64,000 bases of DNA from an uncultured Clostridia bacterium (GCA_947038565.1 CAMQWP010000003.1:1-64000), one strand, 5' to 3'; positions 17,179 through 27,365 are shown, counted from the stretch's first letter. The notes: generated by a model from the sequence alone, not told the origin. Numbers and translations: made by a program.

Positions 17179-18024
17179 TCACTTCACCTCAACATCAGTG
17201 GGTTTTGCTGTATCAGAACTATCCGTATCAGTACAAGCACTGTTATCACAATCGCAGTCCGCATGGTTGCACTCAGCACAGCCACCAGCCTCGCAGTCAC
17301 TGACATCGTCACCACTTGGCTTTATCGCCATATCGCATTCAGAGCATTTTCCACAAAGCTCATCACGAAGCTCACCGCATTCGCCGATTTGAGGCTCTTT
17401 TGAGATAAGCGCGCGGATACGATTTCGAGTAGTAATACCCTTACCGCTAGCAAGCTCATCTTTTCTGAACTTTACAAACTGCTTAGTGTAGATAATAGCC
17501 GTGATGATAGAAAAACCAGCACCGATACTAAGCACTATAATTACAGAGATATCGTATGCCACATTGACATCACCTACGAAGAACGCAAGTACAATACCTA
17601 AAGAGGTAAGCCACGTAGCACCCTTTCCGAAGAAATTAGACTGTAGCACGTAATCACTCTTCATCGCATTGATGATAAACCCACCGCCCATCACAAGATA
17701 ACTTTCTTTGATGAAGAAGATAAGAGGGAATATCCAGTGTATTTTACCAATAAGCGTTAGACCTAGCAATGTAGAAACTTGAAGAAGTTTATCCGCTAGC
17801 GGGTCAAGAACCTTACCGATATCAGAAGTCAAGTTAAACTGTCTCGCGATAAAACCATCTACTACATCAGTAAAAGACGCGAACATAAACAAGCCAAAAG
17901 CGATGTACTCATGGCTCGGTATCCTTGTATCAAGAATAACCCAAACGAAAAATGGTACACATAACAACCTTACGTAAGTTAAAATATTAGGAAGTAAGAG
18001 CAAGTCTTTTTTGTTAAATTTCAT
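17179..18024 (-). CDS. pgsA: CDP-diacylglycerol-glycerol-3-P phosphatidyltransferase with Cys-rich tail
   Basis: 281 residues. The CDP-alcohol phosphotransferase motif is complete: DVVDGFIARQFNLTSDIGKV followed by LDPLADK, i.e. DG-AR-G-D-D. About five to six membrane segments span residues 8-190. It makes phosphatidylglycerophosphate from CDP-DAG and glycerol-3-P. Unusual is a soluble tail of about 75 residues (from about 205) with ten Cys, including CGKCSEC, CEAGGCAEC and CDC, and many Asp/Glu. Normal PgsA ends near residue 190. The tail may bind metal or form disulphides. The start has GGGAG. Confidence 0.9.
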   Translation of the reverse strand: MKFNKKDLLLLPNILTYVRLLCVPFFVWVILDTRIPSHEYIAFGLFMFASFTDVVDGFIARQFNLTSDIGKVLDPLADKLLQVSTLLGLTLIGKIHWIFPLIFFIKESYLVMGGGFIINAMKSDYVLQSNFFGKGATWLTSLGIVLAFFVGDVNVAYDISVIIVLSIGAGFSIITAIIYTKQFVKFRKDELASGKGITTRNRIRALISKEPQIGECGELRDELCGKCSECDMAIKPSGDDVSDCEAGGCAECNHADCDCDNSACTDTDSSDTAKPTDVEVK

Positions 18025-18247
18025 ATATTCTCCCAGCTGCTAGATTGACTAGCAAATAAAAATTATAATATAGATTATGATTAGGACGCGCTATTTTAAG
18101 TAATACGCACGTGTAATACATCCAATATTATAACACAAAAGCGGTAGCTTGTAAAGGCAATAATAATATTATTACCCATTTTAAAATGATAATGTACTCA
18201 ATTTTATTATATTATCGCAAAACAGCCTAAGAATATAGTAATAATAA

Positions 18248-19237
18248 TCAATTTTTGCCGATTGTAAGTCGACGACTCCTATTATAGCTTTTACGCACAT
18301 AGTATACTGCAACTATAGCGAGCGTGGTCATAGTAAAAGCGACCCCCACCCAGCCAAGCGGCGGATAAATAAACGCTACGCTTTGTCTAAAATCAGCCGA
18401 GTAGACTAGTACGCTTACTAGAGCGATCAATAGCGAGAACAAGTATTTATTTTGACCTAAATCACACATAATATCGCCCATAACCCTACCCGCGCCGATA
18501 AGCGTGGTGAATATCGCTAGATATATAATAACACCCGCACAAGCACCTAGACCTATACGCTTAGCCACTTCAAATAACGGCATCGAAAAACCGTAACCCT
18601 CCATGCTGATAAAGTAGCAAAACCCGAGCAATGTAGTCATAATAATAGCAATAATACCGCCTATCCAAAGTATGTTCTTTACCGAATAATTTCGTCCTTC
18701 TAGAGTCATCATATACCCACCTAAAAGCATATTCATGCTAGCATAGAGAATGCTACTAGAAGGATCAAAACCACCGCCGAGATTACCGCCAGTCTTGATC
18801 AACATAACGGCGAATAAAAGCAGTATAAAAGGCACTATAACGCTATTTATTATCTTTATAATCCGCATGTCAAAAAGCAATAAAAAAGCAACGATTACGC
18901 CCGTAAACGCACCGAAATACTTGATATTAAAAGCGAATCTTATCACTTCATCCGCACCTGAAATCATCACGCAAAACGTAGCAAAAGAAGAGAAAAACAC
19001 TGCAATTTTAAGCAAATTATCTAGCCATTTATACCTACTAGAGAGCTTGCCAAAAAGGGCAAAAACGATAGCAAAAATACCTATCAAACTGCCTGATAAT
19101 ATTACCGAAGATAGTCCTGTCCCACCGAAGTATAACATGACTTCACTACCTGTTGCAAAGCCCGCACCGATAACGGCACCGACGAATAAAAATACTGTTT
19201 TAAAAATAGAAATGCACATAGTATAAGCTATGTGCAA
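18248..19237 (-). CDS. YkvI-like membrane transporter (APC/LeuT fold)
   Basis: About 323-329 residues with about ten hydrophobic segments. The N-terminal FVGAVIGAGFATGSEVMLYF is typical of YkvI-family proteins, with the glycine-rich broken helix seen in LeuT-fold transporters. The substrate is unknown. The start is uncertain: TTG at 19237 or ATG at 19219, neither with a ribosome binding site, and both sit inside a 9-bp inverted repeat. No cotranscribed neighbour. Confidence 0.8.
   Translation of the reverse strand: MHIAYTMCISIFKTVFLFVGAVIGAGFATGSEVMLYFGGTGLSSVILSGSLIGIFAIVFALFGKLSSRYKWLDNLLKIAVFFSSFATFCVMISGADEVIRFAFNIKYFGAFTGVIVAFLLLFDMRIIKIINSVIVPFILLLFAVMLIKTGGNLGGGFDPSSSILYASMNMLLGGYMMTLEGRNYSVKNILWIGGIIAIIMTTLLGFCYFISMEGYGFSMPLFEVAKRIGLGACAGVIIYLAIFTTLIGAGRVMGDIMCDLGQNKYLFSLLIALVSVLVYSADFRQSVAFIYPPLGWVGVAFTMTTLAIVAVYYVRKSYNRSRRLTIGKN
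19213..19236. promoter_or_regulatory. perfect inverted repeat over the ykvI-like start
   Basis: TGCACATAG and CTATGTGCA flank TATAAG. Both candidate start codons of the downstream gene fall inside. It could be a translation-blocking hairpin in the mRNA or an operator in DNA. Confidence 0.5.
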
Positions 19238-19549
19238 TTTATGATAATTATTATACTTTTAATGCAATAGCTTGCAAAAAGTACTGCTAATGCTATTTTA
19301 TTTATTGGCTATTACTTTATGAGTGTGCTATTGAACACTGAGAAATGCAATTTTAAGCTAGTGCCTACAATAAACCGAATTATCTCCATCTTTATATATC
19401 ATGTTAATTGTGCTGACAACACGTCAATATTTAAGTATGTTATTAGTATATATCAAAGCCTCAATAGGTATGATCTATACGCAAGTAGACTTAATTCGCT
19501 ATACTCTATTTGTATATTGTAAGCGTATGCACTTATCACTAAGTTTTTA
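19238..19549. other. gap without gene
   Basis: 312 AT-rich bases between the TPR gene end and the YkvI-like start. It presumably holds the YkvI-like promoter. No gene or strong hairpin seen. Confidence 0.4.
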
Positions 19550-21259
19550 TTACTCAATAGTTTCCATAACACCAAATCTATTCATGACGCCTTGAATGTG
19601 TTTGCTAAATATCTCGTCTTGGTCAAGATCAAAGAATGCACCGCTTTTTTTAATAGTTTTGATACATCTACTTACCGATATCGGACTTACTTTCATAAGC
19701 CCCGCCACGCTAGCAAGTACATCATCTGACACTATCACATAAGAATTACATAATACAGCAGTTGCAAGCACTTTCACATCACGGAAGTTATACATAGTAT
19801 CTTTCATAGCTTTCATTAATTCAGCCATTGACACTAGTAAGTTATCCTCAAAATCACGAGCATTTAAGCAAGCCACCGCAAAAGCTAATTTGTACGCTTC
19901 GTTGTAAATGCTAGGATAATTTTCTATGCAAGGTATCTCTTCAAAACTAGCTTCCAACGCACTGCCTTGATTATAAAACGTAAAGTTCTCAACATCACGG
20001 AAATTAATCAAGTACCTTATCACTGATACTTTATTATCATTGCTAATGTGCGAGTAGATATTAATATAGTCCATAAAAGTACTTGTTGGCACTTGCTCTA
20101 TCTTTAGCCTATTAGACTTCAAATACTTATACAGCTTATCCGAGTTATACATGCTCATAGCTTTAAGTACTATCTCCGAGCAGTTGCTAGCAGTGATTTT
20201 ATCGACCATCTTGAAACCGTCATTTTCAAACGTATCAGTGTATCCGCTAGGCATCTCATCATAATCACCGACCGTCGCATGATTATAATCTTCGCATTCA
20301 AAATACTTTTTGTATATTTTAGCAAGGCTAATATCTCCGTAAATCTTATTTACTTCTACGATCGTATCTATTGCCCCCGCCCTGTCACCGATATTAAGCA
20401 TAGCTATAGACTTCATCATCATAGCGTCATAAGCATACTTATACGGATACATATTAATGTATTTATATAGCTTATCATAATCGCCTATAAGCTCAAGCAT
20501 AGACGCAACTTTTCTAAATAATATTAGATCAGTGATCTCTTGCGACATAAGTTTATCAGCGATATCCATAAGTTGCTCTTTATCTTCTGCAAGCTCGTGA
20601 GTTTTTGATAAAATGAAGTAACCATTCGGATTACATTCGTCTACATCTATTGCTCTTGTTGCGTAGATACTAGCATTTTCAGTCTCACCCATACATAGGT
20701 ATATTACAGCAATATCGTTTAGAATATCCGCGTCATTAGGTATACGCTTATCCAATGATAAAAGCAAACTAAGCGCGTCATCAAACTCGCCACGTCTAAG
20801 ACTATTCTCAGACTCTTGCATGCCGTTATTCTTGATATCCTCTGTTGTAACCAACTTAAATTCTTTATCTTGCTGAGCGTCGGCAATGATGAGGTTTAAT
20901 ATTTCTTGCGACATTTCACCATCTTCATCTACCATGTGAAGTGCAAAAAATGCCTCTTGAACACCTATTTTATCATTCATTTCTGTTTGATAAAGTGCAA
21001 GATAATACAATGAATCGGGATAATCATCAAATATCGCTGCCGCTCTCTTTAGTGAAATTATCGCCATACTAGTACTACCTAGCTCATGATAACACCTAGC
21101 TAAAAGCGTGGATAAAAATGTTTGATCCTCGACACTGCTCTCTGTTATAAAAACGCGAATGTATTTAGCACACGCAACATAATCCTCACTATCAAAGTAG
21201 GATTGTGCTTTATCTAATATAAAATCGCAACTCTTTTCATTATCAAAACTTAATATCAC
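19550..21259 (-). CDS. TPR-repeat protein
   Basis: 569 residues, soluble and acidic, with helical repeats of TPR type in the N-terminal two thirds (for example YFDSEDYVACAKYIR, ARCYHELGSTSMAIISLKRA, NDIAVIYLCMGETENASIYA). The C-terminal third (about 380-569) is not repeat-like. It starts at GTG 21259, whose GTGA overlaps the hslO stop, with GGAG upstream, so it is translated with hslO. It probably acts as a protein-interaction scaffold; the partner is unknown. Confidence 0.75.
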   Translation of the reverse strand: MILSFDNEKSCDFILDKAQSYFDSEDYVACAKYIRVFITESSVEDQTFLSTLLARCYHELGSTSMAIISLKRAAAIFDDYPDSLYYLALYQTEMNDKIGVQEAFFALHMVDEDGEMSQEILNLIIADAQQDKEFKLVTTEDIKNNGMQESENSLRRGEFDDALSLLLSLDKRIPNDADILNDIAVIYLCMGETENASIYATRAIDVDECNPNGYFILSKTHELAEDKEQLMDIADKLMSQEITDLILFRKVASMLELIGDYDKLYKYINMYPYKYAYDAMMMKSIAMLNIGDRAGAIDTIVEVNKIYGDISLAKIYKKYFECEDYNHATVGDYDEMPSGYTDTFENDGFKMVDKITASNCSEIVLKAMSMYNSDKLYKYLKSNRLKIEQVPTSTFMDYINIYSHISNDNKVSVIRYLINFRDVENFTFYNQGSALEASFEEIPCIENYPSIYNEAYKLAFAVACLNARDFEDNLLVSMAELMKAMKDTMYNFRDVKVLATAVLCNSYVIVSDDVLASVAGLMKVSPISVSRCIKTIKKSGAFFDLDQDEIFSKHIQGVMNRFGVMETIE

Positions 21260-22131
21260 TTAATATCTCCGAATACTGCCTCAACTTGTGATTTTGTATA
21301 TCTATAATACTTATTACAAAAGTCACAATGTATCTCAATCCTACCATCTTGACGCACGATTTGACGTGCTTCTTTTAGACCTATAGCCCTGATAACATTA
21401 TCCATTCTCTCCTGCGAACACTGGCACTCGAAGCGTGGATAGATAGGCTCTAACATCTTGCACTCAAAGTGACCAAAATTCTCTTCTATTATCTCATCTA
21501 CAGTCTTGTCTATCATCAACTGACCAAAGTCAGTAAAGTTCCTTACTATATCTTGTAGCACTACTAGATACTCATCTTCACAATTCGGCATAGGCTGAAC
21601 TACGATAACACCGCATGACTTAGCCACGCCATCTTCACCGATAATTGCACCCGATGCAACTGCTGACGGAAGCTGTTCGCTTACAGTCAAGTAGTACGCA
21701 AGATCAGCGTCTAAAGTGCCATTTACTAGCATACTTTTGCCCATGTACGGCTCTTTCATTCCGAAGTCTTTGATGATAGAGATAGTACCATTTGCACCGA
21801 TACCGCTAGCGATATCATACTTTCCATCTTGCAAAAGAGGAAGTTTTGCGGATCTATTCTCTACATAACCACGAACAACACCGCCCGACATACCAGCCAC
21901 GATTATCTTACCTAAGCTACCATCACCCTCGATAGAAATACTTAATTTGATATTTGTTCCTTTTATTCCAGCACTCAAAAACGCACCGAATGCTAAAGAT
22001 CTTGCAAGTACTTCGCTTGCACCGCCAGTAGTGCCTTGGGCATTGATAGCGTCATTAGCTAATTGTTTAGCGTCTACAACAGATACTATTGCCTTTCCGC
22101 CAAATAATATCGCTTTTCTAATTATATCCAT
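21256..22131 (-). CDS. hslO: Hsp33 redox-regulated chaperone
   Basis: 291 residues from ATG 22131 (GAGG eight bases upstream; the longer frame from 22170 has no support). The Hsp33 fold is recognisable from motifs such as LARSLAFGAFLSAGIKG and YYLTVSEQLPSAVASGA, and the C-terminal zinc switch CxC (ECQC) plus CxxC (HCDFC) is complete. In the family, oxidation of these four Cys releases zinc and activates holdase activity. It overlaps the TPR gene by 4 bases. Confidence 0.93.
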   Translation of the reverse strand: MDIIRKAILFGGKAIVSVVDAKQLANDAINAQGTTGGASEVLARSLAFGAFLSAGIKGTNIKLSISIEGDGSLGKIIVAGMSGGVVRGYVENRSAKLPLLQDGKYDIASGIGANGTISIIKDFGMKEPYMGKSMLVNGTLDADLAYYLTVSEQLPSAVASGAIIGEDGVAKSCGVIVVQPMPNCEDEYLVVLQDIVRNFTDFGQLMIDKTVDEIIEENFGHFECKMLEPIYPRFECQCSQERMDNVIRAIGLKEARQIVRQDGRIEIHCDFCNKYYRYTKSQVEAVFGDIK

Positions 22132-22353
22132 ATTAATTACCTCGTCTCTTATATTTATTATTACACGCAAATAATTGCATGTGCTTATACTTCACGCATG
22201 TGTGCGCTTATATTATAAGTATTATATCATATTACATCATGTCATTGACCTATTGCATAATGTCTTTCTCTACTATCAATGATTGCCGTTTTTAGCATAA
22301 TCTATGAGTATTATGATGATATTTTGATTGTTTTAAGTATAAATATTGCAATA

Positions 22354-23073
22354 CTAATTTATCTTTTTACATACGAATAATAGTCTTTTACTAGTGTCTT
22401 GCACTTGCATAAACGTATCACCCGCAAAAACCTGTACTTCAAAACCCGCACGCTCTAGTGTAGTACATACAATATCTTGCTCGTGGATATACTGAGTATG
22501 CTGTTCATCACGGCGAGTATATACATCACCTGACTTCTCGAATACTGCTATGTCCATAGCAACGCTTTCGCTACATACTGCGTTAGTCCAAAGATAAGTA
22601 AAATCGTCCGTATCCTCATAGAAGATATTATCACCGATTATCTCTCTTAGCTTATAACTAGAGCTGATATCGAATACAAAATGACCACCTAGCTTGATAT
22701 TATCGCTAACTCGAGAAGCCAAAGCCTCTAGCTCGCGGGGCGTAATATAATTAATGCCGTCACAAACACAAAAAGCATTATCCATCTTGTGCATACACTC
22801 GAAGTCTAGCATTGACGCTTGTATAAATCTGACATATTTACGATTACGAAAGTTACGTTTTTCGGCGATTGCAAGCATTTCGCTACTGATATCGACCGCA
22901 AGCACATCGCTAGCAGAAGATAGCAATAGTGCAGTAAAGACGCCACTGCCCGAGGCAAGCTCTAAAACTTGCCCCTTAGCGTAACGCCTCACAAAATCGT
23001 AATATTTATCATAATCGAAGTCAGTCATGAGATTATCATAGTAATCCGCTAGTACTGAATAAGCTTTTTCCAT
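22354..23073 (-). CDS. class I SAM-dependent methyltransferase
   Basis: 239 residues. Motif I is VLELASGSGVFTALLL, followed by VLAVDISSEMLAIAEKR (acidic residue binding the SAM ribose) and NAFCVCDGINYI (motif IV region). The pattern matches small-molecule or YqeM-like methyltransferases in Clostridia. Its ATG overlaps the TAA stop of the upstream membrane protein gene (TAATG), so translation is coupled. Substrate unknown. Confidence 0.85.
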   Translation of the reverse strand: MEKAYSVLADYYDNLMTDFDYDKYYDFVRRYAKGQVLELASGSGVFTALLLSSASDVLAVDISSEMLAIAEKRNFRNRKYVRFIQASMLDFECMHKMDNAFCVCDGINYITPRELEALASRVSDNIKLGGHFVFDISSSYKLREIIGDNIFYEDTDDFTYLWTNAVCSESVAMDIAVFEKSGDVYTRRDEQHTQYIHEQDIVCTTLERAGFEVQVFAGDTFMQVQDTSKRLLFVCKKIN

Positions 23074-24098
23074 TATTTAGCCTTGCCTTTTTTAGCCTTA
23101 GAGTTTTTCTTCTTACGATCACCATGCTCGGCACGACGACGATCACGTTCTGCCTGCATAACAGACTGCTCATAAAGGATATTAGTGAACGAATCAGCAG
23201 CGAACTGACCGAAGCACTGCACTGCAAGAGCGTAGAAAGAGAATCCGTAGAACAAGAAGAATATCGCTAGGATAAGAGTTGATATATTATTAAAGAATGC
23301 GAACAATGGCAGAGATAAACCTATCATAATCATAAGCGCTGGAAGAGCTGTGATGACTGATAATATAAGAGAATTCTTAATTGTCTTAACATGCTTTAGT
23401 CTGTACATAGTCACAGAAGGCAAGTAGTTAAACATATATATAATAGTTAGAAGCGTGAAAATACATGATCCGATCATAATAATCCATATCCACCAAGGCG
23501 CAGTACCAAGTACTGAGTAGTAGAAGTATGCATTGATAGAACCGACTATGCCATAAACGCCGATACCTATAACGGTAAAAGCAAGCATAAATTTCCACCA
23601 GTAAAGTTTGATACCACGGAAGAAGTGTACACGGATCTTGACATTAGCACCCCAAACCTTATTTCTCATGCAGTAGAATAGACCAGCACCACCAAGACCA
23701 GCAAGAGCTAAGCCAGGGATAATAAGAGTGTTGAACATTACTCTAAACATATAGATACCGCGAAGAGCCATCTCGGTGTCGAGATTTGATCCCGTAAATC
23801 CTAGACCCATATCGCTTACGAAGTTAAATCCGCTATCAAGAATGAATTTTGTTTCTAATACTGGGAATACAAAGAAAACCGAAACAATAATCGGAGCAGC
23901 GAAAAGGAAAAACATCAAGTTCAAGGCAAGCAGACTTGTAAGGTTTGTACGAATAATCGCCCACCAGTGTCTAAACATACCTGTTTCAAGAGGTTCTCTA
24001 TTCATACTCAAATCGTCAGCAAGCGTTAGTTTTCTAAGTAGCTTTGTAGACAATGAGTTAGATTTGTCTTTTTTTTGTTGTGCAGCGTTGTTTGACAT
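23073..24098 (-). CDS. multipass membrane protein, possibly DUF624/YesL-like
   Basis: 341 residues. The basic N-terminal 45 residues are followed by about six membrane segments (around 52-75, 118-140, 165-190, 198-222, 242-292) and a highly basic tail (RDRRRAEHGDRKKKNSKAKK). The arrangement, with an early WWAIIRTNLTSLLALNLMFF segment, resembles YesL/DUF624 proteins, but I am not certain. Coupled to the methyltransferase downstream. Function unknown. Confidence 0.7.
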   Translation of the reverse strand: MSNNAAQQKKDKSNSLSTKLLRKLTLADDLSMNREPLETGMFRHWWAIIRTNLTSLLALNLMFFLFAAPIIVSVFFVFPVLETKFILDSGFNFVSDMGLGFTGSNLDTEMALRGIYMFRVMFNTLIIPGLALAGLGGAGLFYCMRNKVWGANVKIRVHFFRGIKLYWWKFMLAFTVIGIGVYGIVGSINAYFYYSVLGTAPWWIWIIMIGSCIFTLLTIIYMFNYLPSVTMYRLKHVKTIKNSLILSVITALPALMIMIGLSLPLFAFFNNISTLILAIFFLFYGFSFYALAVQCFGQFAADSFTNILYEQSVMQAERDRRRAEHGDRKKKNSKAKKGKAK

Positions 24099-24177
24099 AT
24101 AATGCTCCTAAATAATGTAATATATATCTATAATACACCATAACCGATAAAATATCAAACAAAATAGCTATATTTCT

Positions 24178-24206
24178 TTGACAAATAAATAAATTTATGC
24201 TATAGT
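24178..24206 (+). promoter_or_regulatory. promoter of the lysine-riboswitch/asd transcript
   Basis: Perfect TTGACA, 17-base spacer, TATAGT; the aptamer starts about 45 bases downstream. Confidence 0.85.
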
Positions 24207-24254
24207 ATTGATACATTAAGGGAATATTGTTATTTCCTGTAATAATAAAATGCT

Positions 24255-24480
24255 AATAGAGGTGCGTTCAACAATAGTACACCAGCCGTTTATAGATATG
24301 CAATTATCTGGCTAGTAGAAAGGGTGTGACCGCCGAAGTGTGATACAGTTTGCAGTGTGTCGTGCTGGGTATAAGGCTAAATCCTTATAACTGTCATCAG
24401 AAGATGAAGTACTATTCAGCTGTTTAATAAAGTGTTATCTTTTTTTACAGTACGATAGTTATCGTACTGTTATTTTTTTT
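24255..24480 (+). promoter_or_regulatory. lysine riboswitch (L box) with terminator
   Basis: The aptamer (24255-24416) shows the L-box landmarks: GAGGTGCG near the 5' end, AGTA, GGGTGTGACCGCCGAAG in the core, CTGGG, and P1 closure by AATAG/CTATT. The expression platform is an intrinsic terminator at 24447-24470 (ACAGTACGATA/TATCGTACTGT) followed by a T run to 24480. With lysine bound, transcription should stop before asd at 24497. This fits the lysine/diaminopimelate genes downstream. Confidence 0.93.
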
Positions 24481-24496
24481 ATATGGAGGCATAAAA

Positions 24497-25495
24497 ATGA
24501 AAAAATTCAATATCGCAGTAGTCGGAGCTACCGGCATGGTAGGAAGCAAATTCCTTGAGGTTTTAACTGAGAGAAATCTTCCTGTAGAAAACTATTATCT
24601 TTTTGCATCAGCAAGAAGTGCAGGCAAAGTGGTAGACTTCATGGGTAAGCCACACACAATTATCGAGCTTAATGAAGAGAACATCAACGCTACAAAAGTT
24701 GATATCGCATTATTCTCAGCAGGCGGAAGCACTTCTGCAAAGTTCGCTCCATCATTCGTAAAGACTGGTGCTGTCGTAGTCGACAACTCTAGCGAATGGC
24801 GTATGTGTGACGATGTACCACTAGTAGTACCAGAGGTAAACGCTAGCGACATCGATTGGAATAACGGTATTATCGCTAATCCAAACTGCTCTACTATCCA
24901 AGCCGTAGTAGCATTAAAGCCACTACATGACAAATACACTATCAAGAGAATAGTATATAGCACTTATCAGGCCGTTTCTGGTGCTGGTGTTGCTGGATAC
25001 ACTGATCTTGTAGATGGCGTAAACGGAGTTGCTCCTAAGAAATTCCCTTACCCTATTTTCAACAACGTAATCCCTCAGATCGACGTATTCCTACCTAATG
25101 GATATACTAAGGAAGAGGAGAAAATGATCTTAGAGACTCAAAAGATTCTTGATAAGAATATTAAAGTTACTGCTACTACAGTACGTGTACCAGTACTTAA
25201 TAGCCACAGCGAGAGTATCAATGTAGAGTTTGAGAAGCCATGTACACTAGAAGGCATCTATGAGGCACTTCGTAGCGGAGAGAACCTTATCGTTATGGAC
25301 GATCCAGCAAATATTTCTTACCCAATGCCATGCAACGTAACTGGCAACGACGATACTTACGTAGGTCGTGTACGTATAGACGATACTGTTGATAGCGGTT
25401 GTAATCTATGGGTTGTTGCTGATAATATCCGTAAGGGTGCAGCTACTAATGCTGTTCAGATCGCTGAGAAACTTATCGCTAAAATGTCTAAGTAA
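24497..25495 (+). CDS. asd: aspartate-semialdehyde dehydrogenase
   Basis: 332 residues, normal length. N-terminal NADP loop VVGATGMVGSKF; catalytic Cys131 in ANPNCSTIQ; YQAVSGAG segment; a dimer/catalytic C-terminal region with VPVLNSHSES. It reduces aspartyl phosphate to aspartate semialdehyde, the branch point to lysine, threonine and methionine. GGAGG precedes the start. Directly under the lysine riboswitch; codon use looks more optimised than in neighbours, suggesting high expression. Confidence 0.96.
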   Translation: MKKFNIAVVGATGMVGSKFLEVLTERNLPVENYYLFASARSAGKVVDFMGKPHTIIELNEENINATKVDIALFSAGGSTSAKFAPSFVKTGAVVVDNSSEWRMCDDVPLVVPEVNASDIDWNNGIIANPNCSTIQAVVALKPLHDKYTIKRIVYSTYQAVSGAGVAGYTDLVDGVNGVAPKKFPYPIFNNVIPQIDVFLPNGYTKEEEKMILETQKILDKNIKVTATTVRVPVLNSHSESINVEFEKPCTLEGIYEALRSGENLIVMDDPANISYPMPCNVTGNDDTYVGRVRIDDTVDSGCNLWVVADNIRKGAATNAVQIAEKLIAKMSK

Positions 25496-25710
25496 TAATT
25501 ATTTTTATTGATAATCGTGCGGATTTATAGTATTTCCCGCGACATTTATCGATATGATACTCACTAATACAATATATAGCATACATTGTAATATGATGTA
25601 TTATGAACTGATTATTAGCAATAATAACAAAGACTAAGAAAAATTATAAATATATCATCACGTTTCGCTTGCACATAGCTTGCGGAACTAAGATATATTC
25701 GGAGGTATTT

Positions 25711-26586
25711 ATGTTTAAAGGCGTAGCGACTGCTCTTATCACACCATTCAATTCTAAAGGTGTTGATTATGACGCTTTTGCAAGATTAATAGAGTTTCAG
25801 ATCGAGTCAGGTATCGACGCACTAGTAGTGCTAGGTACGACTGGTGAGCCTGCGACCATGACTAGTGCAGAAAAAACTGAGGTAATTAAGTTTGCTATAA
25901 ACCAGATTAACCACAGAGTCCCTGTAATAGTCGGCACTGGCAGTTACAATACTGTCACTGCTATAGAAAGTAGTATCGAGGCTGAAAAATTAGGTGCTGA
26001 TATGCTCCTAGTAGTTACGCCTTATTACAACAAATGCACTCAAGCGGGGCTAATACAGCACTTCGCTAGTATTGCAGAAAGCGTAAGTATACCTATCATG
26101 GTATACAATGTTCCGGGACGTACTGGTGTAAATATCGAGCCTAGCACTGTAAAAGCACTAGCAATGATACCAAACATCGTAAGCCTAAAGGAAGCATCGG
26201 GAAATATATCACAGTTCATCGAGTTGCAGTCTATGTCAATGACCGCAGACTTCGAGGTATACAGCGGTGATGACGCGATCATACTACCAGTCATGGCTCT
26301 TGGCTCTGCTGGTCTTATAAGTGTAGCGTCAAATGTAATACCTGCCGTCATGGTAGATATAGTACATAGCTGTATGGACGGAGATTATGACCATGCAAGA
26401 GACTTGTATTTCAAGTACCATAATTTTATAAAGACACTTTTTGTAGAGACAAATCCTATCCCTGTCAAATTCGTAGCGTCAAGACTTGGATACGGTGAAA
26501 ATATACTTAGACTTCCACTTACACCGCTTAGCGAGAGTGGATCGGCTAAAATGCTTGACGTCATGATAGATGTCAATCTAATTTAA
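25711..26586 (+). CDS. dapA: 4-hydroxy-tetrahydrodipicolinate synthase
   Basis: 291 residues from ATG 25711, which has GGAGG (the longer frame from 25669 lacks one). Motifs: LGTTGEPATMT, TPYYNKCTQ with the proton-relay Tyr, YNVPGRTGV, and the Schiff-base Lys at about 160 in VSLKEASG. It condenses pyruvate with aspartate semialdehyde. It lies 215 bases after asd and 20 bases before dapB. Its product also feeds dipicolinate synthase (45.7-47.1 kb) during sporulation. Confidence 0.95.
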   Translation: MFKGVATALITPFNSKGVDYDAFARLIEFQIESGIDALVVLGTTGEPATMTSAEKTEVIKFAINQINHRVPVIVGTGSYNTVTAIESSIEAEKLGADMLLVVTPYYNKCTQAGLIQHFASIAESVSIPIMVYNVPGRTGVNIEPSTVKALAMIPNIVSLKEASGNISQFIELQSMSMTADFEVYSGDDAIILPVMALGSAGLISVASNVIPAVMVDIVHSCMDGDYDHARDLYFKYHNFIKTLFVETNPIPVKFVASRLGYGENILRLPLTPLSESGSAKMLDVMIDVNLI

Positions 26587-26606
26587 TAGCTAATAGGAGG
26601 AAAATC

Positions 26607-27365
26607 ATGACTAATATTTTAATATGGGGCGTAGGCGGAAGACTAGGTAGAACTCTTCTATCTTGCATAGACGCTAGTGATAACGCTAATGCAATCGGTG
26701 GAGTAGATAAGTTCGCTGATGCTACGAGTTTTAATATCCCTATTTTTAGTGGTGTTTCTGATATCAATGTAAAGCCTGATGTAATCATCGACTTCTCACG
26801 TGCTGACGCAGTATACGATATCCTACCATACGCGAAAGAGTACGGTATCCCAGTGGTATTATGTACTACTGGTTACACTGAAATACACTTAGATTATATC
26901 CGCGAATTATCAAGGGACATAGCTATATTTAAAGCAAGTAACATGTCACTAGGCATAAACCTTATGATAGACCTTCTTAAAAAAGCTACAAATGTACTTG
27001 GAGATAAGTATGATATAGAGCTTATAGAGTATCATCATAATATCAAAGTAGATAGCCCCTCAGGTACAGCTATAACAATCGCTGACGCTATAAACAAAGA
27101 GATGAATAACACTCTTGTATATCAGCACGGTAGAGATAATAGCAATGCAAAACGCGACAAACGCGAGCTAGGCATACACGCAGTAAGAGGCGGAACAGTA
27201 GTCGGCAAGCATGAAGTATTATTCTTAGGCAATGACGAAATCATCACTATTAAGCACGAGGCTAGCTCTAAAGCAGTCTTCGCTGAAGGTGCTATCAAAG
27301 CTGGAGTATATCTAGCTGGAGTTAAAAAGCCAGGAATGTATGACATGTCAGACTTACTAGCATAA
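26607..27365 (+). CDS. dapB: 4-hydroxy-tetrahydrodipicolinate reductase
   Basis: 252 residues. Nucleotide loop WGVGGRLGRTL at the N-terminus, VVLCTTGYT mid-domain, and the active-site stretch IELIEYHHNIKVDSPSGTA, followed by RGGTVVGKHEV. It reduces the DapA product with NAD(P)H. AGGAGG precedes the start. Last gene of the riboswitch-controlled cluster. Confidence 0.95.
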   Translation: MTNILIWGVGGRLGRTLLSCIDASDNANAIGGVDKFADATSFNIPIFSGVSDINVKPDVIIDFSRADAVYDILPYAKEYGIPVVLCTTGYTEIHLDYIRELSRDIAIFKASNMSLGINLMIDLLKKATNVLGDKYDIELIEYHHNIKVDSPSGTAITIADAINKEMNNTLVYQHGRDNSNAKRDKRELGIHAVRGGTVVGKHEVLFLGNDEIITIKHEASSKAVFAEGAIKAGVYLAGVKKPGMYDMSDLLA

